A stretch of DNA of 32,360 nt from Gammaproteobacteria bacterium (GCA_023257795.1 JALRBL010000055.1:1-32360); one strand, 5' to 3'. Shown: positions 17,078 to 26,150, counted from the stretch's first letter. Program-made: numbers and translations. The notes: generated by a model from the letters alone, not told the origin.

Positions 17078-18314
17078 CTTTATCATTGCTCACCATTTTC
17101 GACCCCACATATGACAGTGCTGCAGAAAATGGAATTGCCAAAAGTGGTATTTGAGAGGATGCAAAAGCTAATATCTTGCCAAGAAAAATAAATCCGCTCC
17201 CAGAAAAATCTCCTAGTCTCACAAGAGCTGTATCAACAAGAACGGTAGCTTTGTACCTATTTACTCTTGAAAGTTGGCTAAAAAGAATTTCGCGACTTGG
17301 CTTGTTATAACCATATTCAAACACCCTTAACAAGATTGTTACTCCAAAAACAAGGCTTATCGTTGGATGAATGGCATATCCAATATAGACAGCTGTAAAA
17401 ATCAGACCATATAAGACAAAGATCTTTTTAATGCCAATGAAACGAACCGCCAAATTTGTTAAAAAGAATTGAGAGAATACCGTGAGAATTGCTACAGTTT
17501 GCTCTATGTTGCCAAAAAATCTAATCCTATCTGCGCTATCTTGAGACCATTCATTAATAATTGAAATAGAAGTTACCCAATGAATTGTCATTAGGCCGGT
17601 CCACAAATACATATAGGTCCCAATAAATCTTATTTGTTTATTGCTAATAAGATTTCTAAAAGCATCAATGCTATCTCCACCCACAGATTCCATGATTGAA
17701 GCCTCTTGTTTAGATCTGTGGATTAAGAAATTTCCTAAAATTAAAGCAATAATTAAGAAACAGACAGAAGAGATTGAAAAAAGAGTAATTCCAGAAGTAT
17801 TGATTGAATCAGACAGACTTTTAGTAATTCCAGATCCTAAAAAACTACCTATAGATCCTCCGGCAGCAATAACTCCATAAAATGCTTTGGAACTCTCTCC
17901 TCTAAAAATATTAATCACTAATACCCAAAAAACTGAAACCACAAAAAAGGAAAAAACATTACACCAAATATAAAAAAACCTTGAAAACCACGGAGATTCA
18001 TTCATTTGAAAATAATCAGCAAAAAATGCAAAGAGAACTAGGTTTGCAATAAAAAATAAATAGGAATAATTAAATATTCCCTTTAGATTATTTCTTGAAG
18101 CAATCCATGAATAGAGGGGATTAATTGCGATCATTGCAAAGGCTCCAAATCCCAAGAGCAAAGGAAGAATCTCTTCATTTTGAGCAGCCATATCATTTCT
18201 AATTGGCCTCAAGATATACCATGAGCTTAAAACTAGAAAAAATAAAATGGAGGCAAGCAATGAATTTATGCTAAAGCCAGAAAAGAGTTTTTTTAAATGT
18301 TCAGATGAGAGCAT
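17070..18314 (-). CDS. MFS-type transporter resembling Npt/Tlc nucleotide transporters
   Basis: 414 residues with about 12 membrane helices. The N-terminal WYILRPIRNDMAAQNEE motif and the C-terminal YKATVLVDTALVRLGD stretch resemble the Npt1/Npt2 branch related to ATP/ADP translocases, which is also found in free-living bacteria where the substrate is unknown. The resemblance is judged from motifs remembered for the family, not from an alignment. It follows tRNA-Lys on the same strand after a 13-base gap and may be cotranscribed with it. It is convergent and overlapping with bepA. Confidence 0.65.
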   Translation of the reverse strand: MLSSEHLKKLFSGFSINSLLASILFFLVLSSWYILRPIRNDMAAQNEEILPLLLGFGAFAMIAINPLYSWIASRNNLKGIFNYSYLFFIANLVLFAFFADYFQMNESPWFSRFFYIWCNVFSFFVVSVFWVLVINIFRGESSKAFYGVIAAGGSIGSFLGSGITKSLSDSINTSGITLFSISSVCFLIIALILGNFLIHRSKQEASIMESVGGDSIDAFRNLISNKQIRFIGTYMYLWTGLMTIHWVTSISIINEWSQDSADRIRFFGNIEQTVAILTVFSQFFLTNLAVRFIGIKKIFVLYGLIFTAVYIGYAIHPTISLVFGVTILLRVFEYGYNKPSREILFSQLSRVNRYKATVLVDTALVRLGDFSGSGFIFLGKILAFASSQIPLLAIPFSAALSYVGSKMVSNDKAT

Positions 18315-18327
18315 TTATTTGCGCAAG

Positions 18328-18403
18328 TGGTGGGTCGCACAGGATTCGAACCTGTGACCAATTGGTTAAAAGCCAACTGCTCTACCAACTGAGCTAGCGA
18401 CCC
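18328..18403 (-). tRNA. tRNA-Lys (anticodon TTT)
   Basis: 76 bases including an encoded CCA. The acceptor arms GGGTCGC and GCGACCC pair fully, the D-arm reads GCTCAGTTGGTAGAGC, the anticodon loop is CTTTTAA giving TTT, and the T-arm contains GGTTCGAATCC. It lies 25 bases after the cpoB stop. A lysine tRNA directly after tol-pal-cpoB is also the E. coli arrangement (lysT), so the position is ancestral. Confidence 0.98.
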
Positions 18404-18428
18404 ATATTTATGCATAAAAAAGATGGCA

Positions 18429-19070
18429 TTATTCCATATTTTCCAATATCTGCAAGGCTAAAGATGCTGCTGGGCTTGATGGATATTCACTTACAACAAA
18501 TCGATACTTGTTTTCTGCCTCAGAGGTTTTCTCTTGCAAAGAATAGATATCTCCAATTTTCTTATGCGCGAGTGGTACCCTCCAGTGCTCAGGATAAGAA
18601 GTAGTTATAAAAAGATAATGAAATAAAGCATCCTCTAAATTATTAGAATTAAGGCTTATTTCTGCCATCCAAAAGGCACTCAATGGAACCTTATCGGTAT
18701 CATCAGAGTTCTGGACTATGTATTCAAATTCTTCATATGAGATCAAAAATTTTTGATTGTTAAGATTTTTTATAGCGCTATCGTATACTTCTTCAAGGGA
18801 TCTCTGATCATTTAATCCTTCGAATTTAAAAGCAGAATCTTGCTCTTGTCTTTTGAGAGGAGTTTGATTGCTTTTCGTATGATTAGTATCCAGTGAATCT
18901 TGTTGAAGTTTCTTAATTTGATAAGACTGGCTCTCTAGTTCTGATCTAAGAATGGCAATCTCTTCTTCAAGTTCTTGGATCTTCAAAAAAAGAATATCCT
19001 CAGCATCAGACTGTGAAAATATCAGAGGGATATAGACTAATGATATAAAAAATAAAAAATAAAACTTCAA
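18429..19070 (-). CDS. cpoB: Cell division coordinator CpoB (YbgF)
   Basis: 213-residue periplasmic protein with signal peptide (1-19), an N-terminal coiled coil (about residues 25-60, heptads such as IQELEEEIAILRSELE), and a C-terminal TPR region (about 90-213). CpoB binds TolA and couples outer-membrane constriction to septal peptidoglycan synthesis. It is the last protein gene of the tol-pal cluster, starting 7 bases after pal, with tRNA-Lys next. The linker is shorter than in E. coli. Confidence 0.92.
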   Translation of the reverse strand: MKFYFLFFISLVYIPLIFSQSDAEDILFLKIQELEEEIAILRSELESQSYQIKKLQQDSLDTNHTKSNQTPLKRQEQDSAFKFEGLNDQRSLEEVYDSAIKNLNNQKFLISYEEFEYIVQNSDDTDKVPLSAFWMAEISLNSNNLEDALFHYLFITTSYPEHWRVPLAHKKIGDIYSLQEKTSEAENKYRFVVSEYPSSPAASLALQILENME

Positions 19071-19077
19071 AAGCGTC

Positions 19078-19575
19078 TTACTTAATTTCTACTCTTCTAT
19101 TTTTAGCCCAAGATGCCTCATTGGAGCCTAAAGCTGCAGGTCTTTCTTCTCCAAAACTGCGAACAGTTAGCCTATCTGAATTAACTCCAAGAGTTTTTAG
19201 ATAATCGGCTACTGTCTCTGCTCTTCTTTGACCAAGCGCCAAGTTATATTCTCTTGTACCTCTTTCATCGGCATGACCAGCTAATACAATAGTTAAACTT
19301 TTGTTTTCAGACAGGAGGCTTGCAAGGCTTTTAAGGGTCTGCAATGATTTACTGCTCAATCTGTATGAGTCATATTCAAAATATACCGTAGCATTAGCTA
19401 ATACCGCCTGTTCAGAAGATGAGCGCTGACCAGAAGCACCAGAAGCGCCAGAATCAATAGAAACTCCTTGCACTCCTTCATTCGCTACCTTTTCCGAAGA
19501 CTTCTGAACTGAGCTACAGGAAGCGATAAAAAAAATTGTAATAAATAGTCCTAATATTGTTTTAGATTTTGTCAT
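19078..19575 (-). CDS. pal: Peptidoglycan-associated lipoprotein Pal
   Basis: 165 residues from ATG 19575, chosen because MTKSKTILGLFITIF gives a proper lipoprotein signal with lipobox FIASC (Cys20) and AAGGA lies upstream. The frame continues 5' into tolB but that part has no signal character. A Gly/Ser/Ala-rich linker (about 40-60) leads to an OmpA-type peptidoglycan-binding domain with the NLALGQRRAETVADYL and RRVEIK motifs. Pal anchors the outer membrane to peptidoglycan and is moved by Tol. Confidence 0.96.
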   Translation of the reverse strand: MTKSKTILGLFITIFFIASCSSVQKSSEKVANEGVQGVSIDSGASGASGQRSSSEQAVLANATVYFEYDSYRLSSKSLQTLKSLASLLSENKSLTIVLAGHADERGTREYNLALGQRRAETVADYLKTLGVNSDRLTVRSFGEERPAALGSNEASWAKNRRVEIK

Positions 19576-19588
19576 GATAATTTGTCCT

Positions 19589-20869
19589 TTACCTTGTGAA
19601 ATATGACCATGCTGGCTCTCTAACTTTTCCATTTTTAATAGGATATCTAAATTTGGCACCGCTTAAACTGAAGCCTGCCAGCAATGAATCAGCTCCATCT
19701 GTAATTGCATAGACTACCATATTACCATTCGGAGCAACACTGGGAGATTCATCTAATTTTGCATTTGTTAGAGGTCTAACAAACCTTTCGTTTTGATACT
19801 GAAGTGCTATTTGAAATTGCCCCCTTTCGTTTCGATGCACAAAAACAAACCCTTCATCCTTTGGAAGATAAGCTCCTTTAGCGTTATATGAACCCTCAAA
19901 AGTAACCCTTTCAGGTGCATTGTTTAACTTTCTAAGATTTACCTCATAAAGCTGTGGTCCTCCTGATCGTGAGCTAGTAAATAATAATTTATCGCCTTTA
20001 GATGACCAGGTTGCTTCTGTATCAATAGCAAAGTGGTTGGTAACCCTAGTAAGAGCTTTGTCTTTCAAGCGCAGTATATAAATTTCAGCATTACCATCTT
20101 GGTAAAGAGTTAAAGAGAGATATTTGCCATCAGGTGAAAAAGCCGGGGAGCTTATTTGGCTTTCTTTTTCTAAAACTCTTTCCCTTTGCCCTGAAGCAAT
20201 ATCTTGAATATAAACTGCTGCAACTCCTGTTTCAAAGGATACATATGCTACTTCTTTGGAATCTCTAGACCAAGCGGGAGAGATAATCGGTTGATCGCTT
20301 TTAAGCAACATTTGCTCATTAGCTCCATCAGCATCAGCAAGCATGAGCTTGTAATTTTTGCCTTGAAATGAATTCTGTTCAACAACATATATTAACTTTG
20401 TAGTTGCTATACCTTTAATTCCAGTAACAGTCTCATAAATCCCATCTGCTGCGTAATGGCTTAATTGACGCAACTGATTTGGAACACCAAATACCGTTGA
20501 TTCTCTAACAAGTTTAGCCTTAGAAACATCGTAAATTTTATAGTCGAGCTTTAAAGTAATATCTGAATCTCTTTGCAAATTGGTTATTGCAATGAAATCA
20601 AGTTTCATCAGTTTCCAGAAAGTAAAAGGCAGGTCTTCTTCAGAAATATTTCCAGGATCAGCCTCAGAAATTATAGTTATGTCCCCTGTCCTCAATAGAT
20701 CATTGGCGATAATTGAAGCGACGATATTAGTAGAATCAGATTCAATGGATGATTGAGAAATAATTCCTAAATTAAAAGGATTATCGGATCCTTGAGTAAT
20801 CTCAATAGTTAATTGTGCATGCAAAACATTGGCAATTAACAAGATAAATAAAGAAGAAAGAAGTCTCAT
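19589..20869 (-). CDS. tolB: Tol-Pal system protein TolB
   Basis: 426 residues. Signal peptide (1-18, ending VLHAQ), an N-terminal TolB domain (about 20-145), and a C-terminal six-blade WD40-like propeller with recurring ISPAWSRDSKEVAYVS and SSPAFSPDGKYLSLTL units. TolB is periplasmic and binds Pal and the TolA C-terminal domain. The start overlaps the tolA stop by 4 bases. Length is standard (E. coli 430). Confidence 0.97.
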   Translation of the reverse strand: MRLLSSLFILLIANVLHAQLTIEITQGSDNPFNLGIISQSSIESDSTNIVASIIANDLLRTGDITIISEADPGNISEEDLPFTFWKLMKLDFIAITNLQRDSDITLKLDYKIYDVSKAKLVRESTVFGVPNQLRQLSHYAADGIYETVTGIKGIATTKLIYVVEQNSFQGKNYKLMLADADGANEQMLLKSDQPIISPAWSRDSKEVAYVSFETGVAAVYIQDIASGQRERVLEKESQISSPAFSPDGKYLSLTLYQDGNAEIYILRLKDKALTRVTNHFAIDTEATWSSKGDKLLFTSSRSGGPQLYEVNLRKLNNAPERVTFEGSYNAKGAYLPKDEGFVFVHRNERGQFQIALQYQNERFVRPLTNAKLDESPSVAPNGNMVVYAITDGADSLLAGFSLSGAKFRYPIKNGKVREPAWSYFTR

Positions 20870-21480
20870 GGATTAAAGTTCAAAATAAATACTTTCAATT
20901 CAGTTTCATAGATTTCATTTGGTATCTCTTCAAAGAAAGAAAACTTATCAACTCTTTTGATTGCTGATAAACCCGAATTATCAAACCTTATATTGCCACT
21001 ACTTTTATGCAATTGATAAGTCATAATTTTTCCAGTTCTAGACACTCTTAATAAAAACTGAGCGCTAAGTCCATCTTGTATATTTAGTGGCTTACGCCAC
21101 GCACCCTCAATAGAATCTATAATTTTATTGACAAAATATTGAAGATTAAGTTCCTCGAATGTTTCAGTTAATTCACTACTTTGTTGTAATTCAGAGGGTG
21201 TGTCTCTTGTTAACTCTGTAGATGAAAAAATAGCTACAGAGGAATTAAATTCTTCAATTTTGTTGGTAGGCAATTGTTGTGTTGGTTGCTTTTGAATGGA
21301 GGTATTTTTTGGCTTAACTACTTTGTTTTGCTCCTCGATTAAAGAAACGTTCACTGGTTTATGAATTAGCTGTTTATCGGATGCAAAGCCTTCAAATTGC
21401 AAATAAGCATACAATAAAATCAAGGCATGAATCGTAAATGAAAAAATACCACTTTTAAGATAAAAAGTATTAAGAATCAT
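20866..21480 (-). CDS. tolA: Short TolA
   Basis: 204 residues against about 420 in E. coli. One N-terminal membrane helix (about 9-30) is followed by a short Gln/Thr/Pro-containing linker (about 45-105) in place of the long Ala/Lys-rich helical domain II. The C-terminal domain III (about 108-204) includes the SIEGAWRKP and LLRVSRTGKIMTYQLHKSSG motifs that bind TolB and Pal. TolA spans the periplasm, driven by TolQR. Identity is clear from position between tolR and tolB and from domain III. It overlaps tolR by 11 bases. Confidence 0.9.
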   Translation of the reverse strand: MILNTFYLKSGIFSFTIHALILLYAYLQFEGFASDKQLIHKPVNVSLIEEQNKVVKPKNTSIQKQPTQQLPTNKIEEFNSSVAIFSSTELTRDTPSELQQSSELTETFEELNLQYFVNKIIDSIEGAWRKPLNIQDGLSAQFLLRVSRTGKIMTYQLHKSSGNIRFDNSGLSAIKRVDKFSFFEEIPNEIYETELKVFILNFNP

Positions 21481-21892
21481 AGCCTGTGGTGACTATGCCG
21501 ACATTTTTTACTCCCGCAGCCTGAATGGAAGCCAAAACCTGTGCAACTTTTTCAAATACAACCGATCTGTCACTTTTGATAACAACTTCTATATCCGGAT
21601 TGGCTTCATAAATTAATGCAACCTTGGAGCGAAGTTCAGCTAGAGGCATAGGAAGCAATTCTTCCCCTAAATTTAAGAAATACTCTCCAGATTGATTGAT
21701 AGAAACAACTAGAGGTTCGCTCTCAATTGACATTTTGGTGGTGTCTGTCTGCGGCAAATCAACGTCTACTCCTTGAATAAGGAGCGGGGAAAGTATCATA
21801 AATATTATTAATAAAACCAGCATCACATCAATATAAGGAACTACATTGATCTCTGAATGCAGTCTCCTTTTATTAAAATCTTGTTGAATCAT
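21470..21892 (-). CDS. tolR: Tol-Pal proton-channel subunit TolR
   Basis: 140 residues. An N-terminal membrane helix begins VVPYIDVMLVLLIIFMI and contains the conserved Asp that carries protons; a periplasmic ExbD-like domain follows (about 50-140). With TolQ it uses the proton gradient to energise TolA. The start lies 7 bases after tolQ; the end overlaps tolA. Confidence 0.96.
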   Translation of the reverse strand: MIQQDFNKRRLHSEINVVPYIDVMLVLLIIFMILSPLLIQGVDVDLPQTDTTKMSIESEPLVVSINQSGEYFLNLGEELLPMPLAELRSKVALIYEANPDIEVVIKSDRSVVFEKVAQVLASIQAAGVKNVGIVTTGYDS

Positions 21893-21899
21893 GGAGTAT

Positions 21900-22568
21900 T
21901 TATTTTCTAGTTACTTCTCTGTACAAAATGCTGACCAGCTCTTCTCCAAAAATAAGAAGATGCTTAATTTGAGCATCGGCCAATGATACATATCTGTTAT
22001 AAGCTATCAATGCTGGTATTGCAGCAAATAAACCTAGAGCAGTAGCAATAAGTGCTTCAGATATTCCTGGTGCAACAGCATTAATGGTTGCTTGAGTTGC
22101 ATCACTCAATCCTATGAAAGAATTAACAATCCCTAAAACTGTTCCAAATAGACCAACATAGGGACTAACAGAACCAATATTGGCAAGCATTTGAAGGTGT
22201 TTGTTAAATTCATCCTCTTCTTTTGCTATTCTTACCTTTATTGAACGCTTTACGCTTTCTAGATCTTCTATAGAAATCGCAGAATCTTCTTTAAGTCTTG
22301 AGAATTCAACCATAGCATCCTTGAAGACTCTTTGCTCACTCCCTAATGGATTGGAGGTAGCACTAATTTCAAGAAGCACCTCAAGATCCTTGCTCTCCCA
22401 AAAGACTTTATTAAATGAAATGTTCTTTTTTTGAAGGCTCTGAAAAAACTGTCGCCTCTCAAAAATTACAATCCATGAAATTATTGATGCAAAGAGCAGA
22501 ATAATCATGACTAGTTGCACCACTATAGTTGCATCTAAAAACATTTGAATTAAATTGAGCTCATTCAT
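21900..22568 (-). CDS. tolQ: Tol-Pal proton-channel subunit TolQ
   Basis: 222 residues of the MotA/TolQ/ExbB family with three membrane helices (about 15-37, 130-152, 165-188). The conserved APGISEALIATALGLFAAIPA stretch is around residues 160-180. TolQ forms the inner-membrane pentamer around TolR. It begins 2 bases after ybgC, the usual order. Confidence 0.96.
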   Translation of the reverse strand: MNELNLIQMFLDATIVVQLVMIILLFASIISWIVIFERRQFFQSLQKKNISFNKVFWESKDLEVLLEISATSNPLGSEQRVFKDAMVEFSRLKEDSAISIEDLESVKRSIKVRIAKEEDEFNKHLQMLANIGSVSPYVGLFGTVLGIVNSFIGLSDATQATINAVAPGISEALIATALGLFAAIPALIAYNRYVSLADAQIKHLLIFGEELVSILYREVTRK

Positions 22569-22570
22569 AT

Positions 22571-22966
22571 TTATATCCTATCAAGAAATTGTTTTGGAAA
22601 TTGTTCTGGCCTTCCCGAGACACTATTGACATAGCAAACCTCTATTTCAGCATTAGCAATTATAGTATCTCCTCTTAGAATTTGTTGGTAAAAAACAGAT
22701 CGGGCTTTGGATGCCTTGGTAACAGTTGAGTTTACTAAAAGCTCGTCTTCAAGTTTTGCTGGTGTTACAAACTGGAGTGAAATCTTTCTTACTACAAAAT
22801 ACCCTTGTTTATCATCGCTCTGAAAAAAACCAATATCATTTAAAAACTGACTTCGGGCTCTCTCAAAATATTTAATATAGTTAGCATGATATACAAAGCC
22901 TTGAAAGTCTGTATCCTCAACAAATACTTTTATAGGGAATGGACTAATGGGTAACTGTGTTTTCAT
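22571..22966 (-). CDS. ybgC: Tol-Pal associated acyl-CoA thioesterase YbgC
   Basis: 131-residue hot-dog-fold thioesterase. The active-site motif reads VEDTDFQGFVYHANYIKYFE near residues 16-35, with the catalytic Asp and the conserved HANY/HASY region. YbgC acts on acyl-CoA or acyl-ACP and is the traditional first gene of the tol-pal operon. Its first 23 bases overlap the upstream nuclease gene, so the two are probably translationally coupled. Confidence 0.95.
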   Translation of the reverse strand: MKTQLPISPFPIKVFVEDTDFQGFVYHANYIKYFERARSQFLNDIGFFQSDDKQGYFVVRKISLQFVTPAKLEDELLVNSTVTKASKARSVFYQQILRGDTIIANAEIEVCYVNSVSGRPEQFPKQFLDRI

Positions 22967-23363
22967 GGGCTAAGATATCTTCTTGAAAACGCTGCTTGAT
23001 CAGTTCAATAAAATCTTCCCAAAGTAAATCAATCTTAATATTGCTTGAAAGCTCGGGATTTAATGTTTCTGCTAAGATTCTGACTTTTATAGGCCTTCGA
23101 TTAAATTTATATATTAAAGCTGGGAATTCTCCTTGACCTGTTGCGCTGGTTACTTGATCCCACCAACCATCTAAAGGCTCCGAACCTGTTCCATACCTCT
23201 TGCACTCAAGACACCAACGACCCAGCTTCAAATCTGGCAATTCCTTGGTTCTAGTTTGCTCTAGAATTCTTCTAACTGGGTTATTAAGGCTCAAAGATTC
23301 CTGGAGCAAATTCCCTATTTCTCTTTCAAAATTTGCTCCCTTGGTTCTTGAATTGATTGCCAC
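22944..23363 (-). CDS. PD-(D/E)XK nuclease, Hjc-like / phage-type Holliday junction resolvase candidate
   Basis: 139 residues from a GTG whose G is shared with the yebC stop (TAGTG). The N-terminal KGANFEREI (Lys8, Glu13), then PDLKL (Pro43-Asp44) and LECK (Glu53-Lys55), give the complete E ... PD ... ExK core of the PD-(D/E)XK nucleases in the spacing of Hjc-type resolvases. The following WWDQ (67-70) and the GEFPALIYKFNRRP stretch resemble small nucleases in phage replication modules. The gene occupies the place of ruvC-ruvA-ruvB between yebC and ybgC, so resolving recombination junctions is the leading hypothesis. The fold call is confident; the substrate is inferred. Confidence 0.75.
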   Translation of the reverse strand: MAINSRTKGANFEREIGNLLQESLSLNNPVRRILEQTRTKELPDLKLGRWCLECKRYGTGSEPLDGWWDQVTSATGQGEFPALIYKFNRRPIKVRILAETLNPELSSNIKIDLLWEDFIELIKQRFQEDILAHENTVTH

Positions 23364-24100
23364 TATTCTTCAAAAAAATTTTCAGGAAACTCAACATTTG
23401 AGTAAACCTCTTGAACATCATCTATATCTTCTAAGAAATCTAGCAGCTTTAAAACTTTTTCAGCAAGCTCCTGATCAGCTTGTATCATAGTGGTTGGTTT
23501 CATCATAATTTGGGCAAACTCAACATCTAGACCCTTTTTCTTTAATGCGTCATGCACCTCATGCAAGAGATTGGCAGAGCAATTCACTTCAGCCATAGAA
23601 TTCGAATAAATTAAATCATCTGCTCCAGCCTCAATGACTAATTCTAGCAACTCTTCTTCTTGTAAATCTGTTTTAAGTTGGATGGAACCAATTTTTTCAA
23701 ATAGATAAGCTACAGATCCATCAGTACCTAAATTTCCTCCGTGCTTTGTGAAGGCATGTCTTACGTCAGCCACTGTTCTATTTCTATTATCCGTCATGGT
23801 TTCAACTAAAATAGCAACACCACTTGGTCCATAGCCCTCATAGACAACCTCTTCAAGATTAGCGTTATCGTCATTGCCTGCACCTCGTTGAATAGCTCTA
23901 TTAATCGTGTCTTTTGGCATATTTTCACCATTGGCCTTATCTAAAGCCAAGCGTAATCTGGGATTATCTTCTGGAATTGGTCCGCCACTTTTAGCTGCTA
24001 TTGTGATTTCTCTTATTAGTTTTGTATAAACCTTGGCTTTTTTTTCATCCTGACGAGCTTTTCGATGTTTAATATTAGCCCATTTAGAGTGACCTGCCAT
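23363..24100 (-). CDS. yebC: YebC/PmpR family transcription/translation regulator
   Basis: 245 residues with the invariant family start AGHSKWANIKHRKARQD, the AGADD motif, and the usual three-domain length. Family members act as DNA-binding regulators or, as shown more recently, as factors relieving ribosome stalling. The start overlaps the aspS stop by one base. In Pseudomonas and relatives the next genes are ruvC, ruvA and ruvB; here it is the PD-(D/E)XK gene. Confidence 0.96.
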   Translation of the reverse strand: MAGHSKWANIKHRKARQDEKKAKVYTKLIREITIAAKSGGPIPEDNPRLRLALDKANGENMPKDTINRAIQRGAGNDDNANLEEVVYEGYGPSGVAILVETMTDNRNRTVADVRHAFTKHGGNLGTDGSVAYLFEKIGSIQLKTDLQEEELLELVIEAGADDLIYSNSMAEVNCSANLLHEVHDALKKKGLDVEFAQIMMKPTTMIQADQELAEKVLKLLDFLEDIDDVQEVYSNVEFPENFFEE

Positions 24101-25866
24101 TATTGATCCTCACTGAAAGTTGATTCTATCCAAAGCTCCTCTAACTGAAGGGCAGATACGTGACTTGGTGCCTCAGTGAGTAAACAGGTAGCACTTTGCG
24201 TTTTGGGGAATGCAATCACATCCCTGATATTTTGCGTACCAGTTAAAAGCATTGCAATTCTATCTAAGCCAAACGCAATTCCTCCATGAGGCGGACATCC
24301 AGACTCAAGCGCGCTCAGCAAAAAACCAAACTTTTCTTTTGCTTCATCATTATTGATGTTCAAAATCTTAAATATTTCCATTTGCGTTTCAGAATCAAAA
24401 ACTCTCAATGATCCTCCACCAATTTCATAACCATTGAGGACAATATCATAAGCAAATGCTAGAGCATTCTCTGGATTACCAATAAGCTCAGAAAGACCAT
24501 TAACAGGAAGAGTAAATGGATGGTGAAGAGAGGTAAGGTTACCCTCCTTATTTTTCTCAAACATTGGGAAATCAACTATCCATAATGGGGCCCATTCTTT
24601 GTTGTAAAGATTTAAATCAATCGCGATTTTTTTAATCAGACTACTCATAGTCAAATTAACAGAATCTGATGCACCTGCTCCAAAAAAGATTAAATCACCA
24701 GTTTGTGCTTTGGTTTTGTTTAATATTTCTTGAACACAACCTTCTGATAGAAATTTCAGAATTGGTGACTGAAGACCATCAGATGAGTTAATATCATTGA
24801 TCTTAATATAAGCTAAGCCTTTGGCTCCTAGTTTACCTACAAAATTAGTGTACTCATCAATTTGACCTCTAGATAAATCATTTCCACCAGGAATAAGTAA
24901 AGCGACAACCCTACTGTCAGGATCTTTAGCAGGGTCTGCAAAGACTTTAAATTCTTCATTTTGGACCGTCTCTTCAATGCTACATAATTCTAGGGGAATT
25001 CTTAAATCAGGCTTATCAGAGCCAAATCTTTCCATTGCATCTGCATAGGTTAATCTTGGTATATCTTGCGCTGAGTAGTTTGTAAATTCTTCGAGTAATT
25101 TATTAATCATCCCACTTCCAAGAGAAATAATTTCCTCTTGAGATATAAAAGAAGCCTCGATATCTACTTGGGTGAACTCAGGTTGCCGATCAGCCCTGAG
25201 ATCTTCATCTCTAAAGCATCGAGCAATTTGATAATATTTATCAAAACCAGATATCATCAAAAGTTGTTTAAATAACTGAGGAGATTGAGGAAGTGCATAA
25301 AAATTGCCCGGGTTTACTCTACTCGGAACCAAGTAATCTCTAGCTCCTTCAGGTGTTGCTTTAGTCAATATAGGTGTTTCAAATTCTAAGAAACTATTTT
25401 CTTCTAAGTAATGTCTGATTGATGAAACTATTTTAGAACGCTTAATTAATCTTTGTTGTGATTCGGGTCTTCTTAAGTCCAAAAAACGATATTTAAGACG
25501 AACATCCTCATTCACGTCCTGATGTTCATCTAAAGGAAATTGCGGGGTAACAGCTTTGCTAAATACCTCAATATCCTCAGCAATTATTTCAATCTCGCCT
25601 GTTTTCATTTTGGTATTCACAGTCTCTTGAGATCTTGCACATACTTTACCTGTGATACCTATAACAAACTCACTTCTGCAGCCATCCGCAATTTCAAAAG
25701 CTTTAGGATGATTTGGATTAAATACAGTTTGAATAATTCCATGCTTATCCCGGACATCAAGAAAAATAACTCCTCCATGGTCTCGTCTTCTATGAAGCCA
25801 GCCACAAACAGTAACAGTTTCGCCAATATGTTTTGTATTTATTTCGCCACAATAATTTGTTCTCAT
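24100..25866 (-). CDS. aspS: Aspartyl-tRNA synthetase
   Basis: 588-residue bacterial-type class II synthetase. N-terminal OB-fold anticodon domain ([19 protein letters not shown] at about 22-40), motif 2 in [19 protein letters not shown], the inserted GAD domain (about 280-415) of the bacterial type, and motif 3 near [16 protein letters not shown]. Length matches E. coli AspRS (590). Whether it discriminates tRNA-Asn cannot be told from sequence alone. It overlaps the zinc-ribbon gene by 4 bases. Confidence 0.97.
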   Translation of the reverse strand: MRTNYCGEINTKHIGETVTVCGWLHRRRDHGGVIFLDVRDKHGIIQTVFNPNHPKAFEIADGCRSEFVIGITGKVCARSQETVNTKMKTGEIEIIAEDIEVFSKAVTPQFPLDEHQDVNEDVRLKYRFLDLRRPESQQRLIKRSKIVSSIRHYLEENSFLEFETPILTKATPEGARDYLVPSRVNPGNFYALPQSPQLFKQLLMISGFDKYYQIARCFRDEDLRADRQPEFTQVDIEASFISQEEIISLGSGMINKLLEEFTNYSAQDIPRLTYADAMERFGSDKPDLRIPLELCSIEETVQNEEFKVFADPAKDPDSRVVALLIPGGNDLSRGQIDEYTNFVGKLGAKGLAYIKINDINSSDGLQSPILKFLSEGCVQEILNKTKAQTGDLIFFGAGASDSVNLTMSSLIKKIAIDLNLYNKEWAPLWIVDFPMFEKNKEGNLTSLHHPFTLPVNGLSELIGNPENALAFAYDIVLNGYEIGGGSLRVFDSETQMEIFKILNINNDEAKEKFGFLLSALESGCPPHGGIAFGLDRIAMLLTGTQNIRDVIAFPKTQSATCLLTEAPSHVSALQLEELWIESTFSEDQ

Positions 25867-26150
25867 GAATTTGCCTGTTTATCCTCTTTAGAGTTTTTAC
25901 TTACTTTATCATTTCCTGTATCTTTCTTTGTACCAGATGAGTCATCTGAACTGGACAAATTTTTCTTGTTACCGGTCTTATAGTCTGTCTCATACCATCC
26001 AGAGCCTTTTAGTCTAAAAGCTGGTGCAGAAATTTGTTTCTTGACATCACCCCCACACTCTTCGCATTTTTTGAGAGGAGCATCAGATATTTTTTGCAAT
26101 ATTTCAAATTGTAGGTTGCATTTTAAGCATTTATACTCGTAAATCGGCAT
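25863..26150 (-). CDS. FmdB-family zinc-ribbon protein
   Basis: 95 residues. The N-terminal part is a classic FmdB zinc ribbon with CLKC (residues 8-11) and CEEC (34-37). A hydrophilic Ser/Lys/Asp-rich tail from about residue 60 looks disordered. Function is unknown. A gene of this family precedes aspS in many gammaproteobacteria, and here it is the first gene of the run to tol-pal, divergent from proS across 56 bases. GGGAAC lies before the ATG. Confidence 0.9.
   Translation of the reverse strand: MPIYEYKCLKCNLQFEILQKISDAPLKKCEECGGDVKKQISAPAFRLKGSGWYETDYKTGNKKNLSSSDDSSGTKKDTGNDKVSKNSKEDKQANS

Noticed and set aside
19576-19659. Longer 5' end for pal
   Set aside because: The extension overlaps tolB and would bury the lipoprotein signal; ATG 19575 has its own ribosome site and gives a normal lipobox.
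25540-25983. Plus-strand open frame of 147 codons inside aspS and the zinc-ribbon gene
   Set aside because: It lies antisense to two strongly conserved genes, has no recognisable domain or ribosome site, and its composition reads as a mirror of aspS codons.
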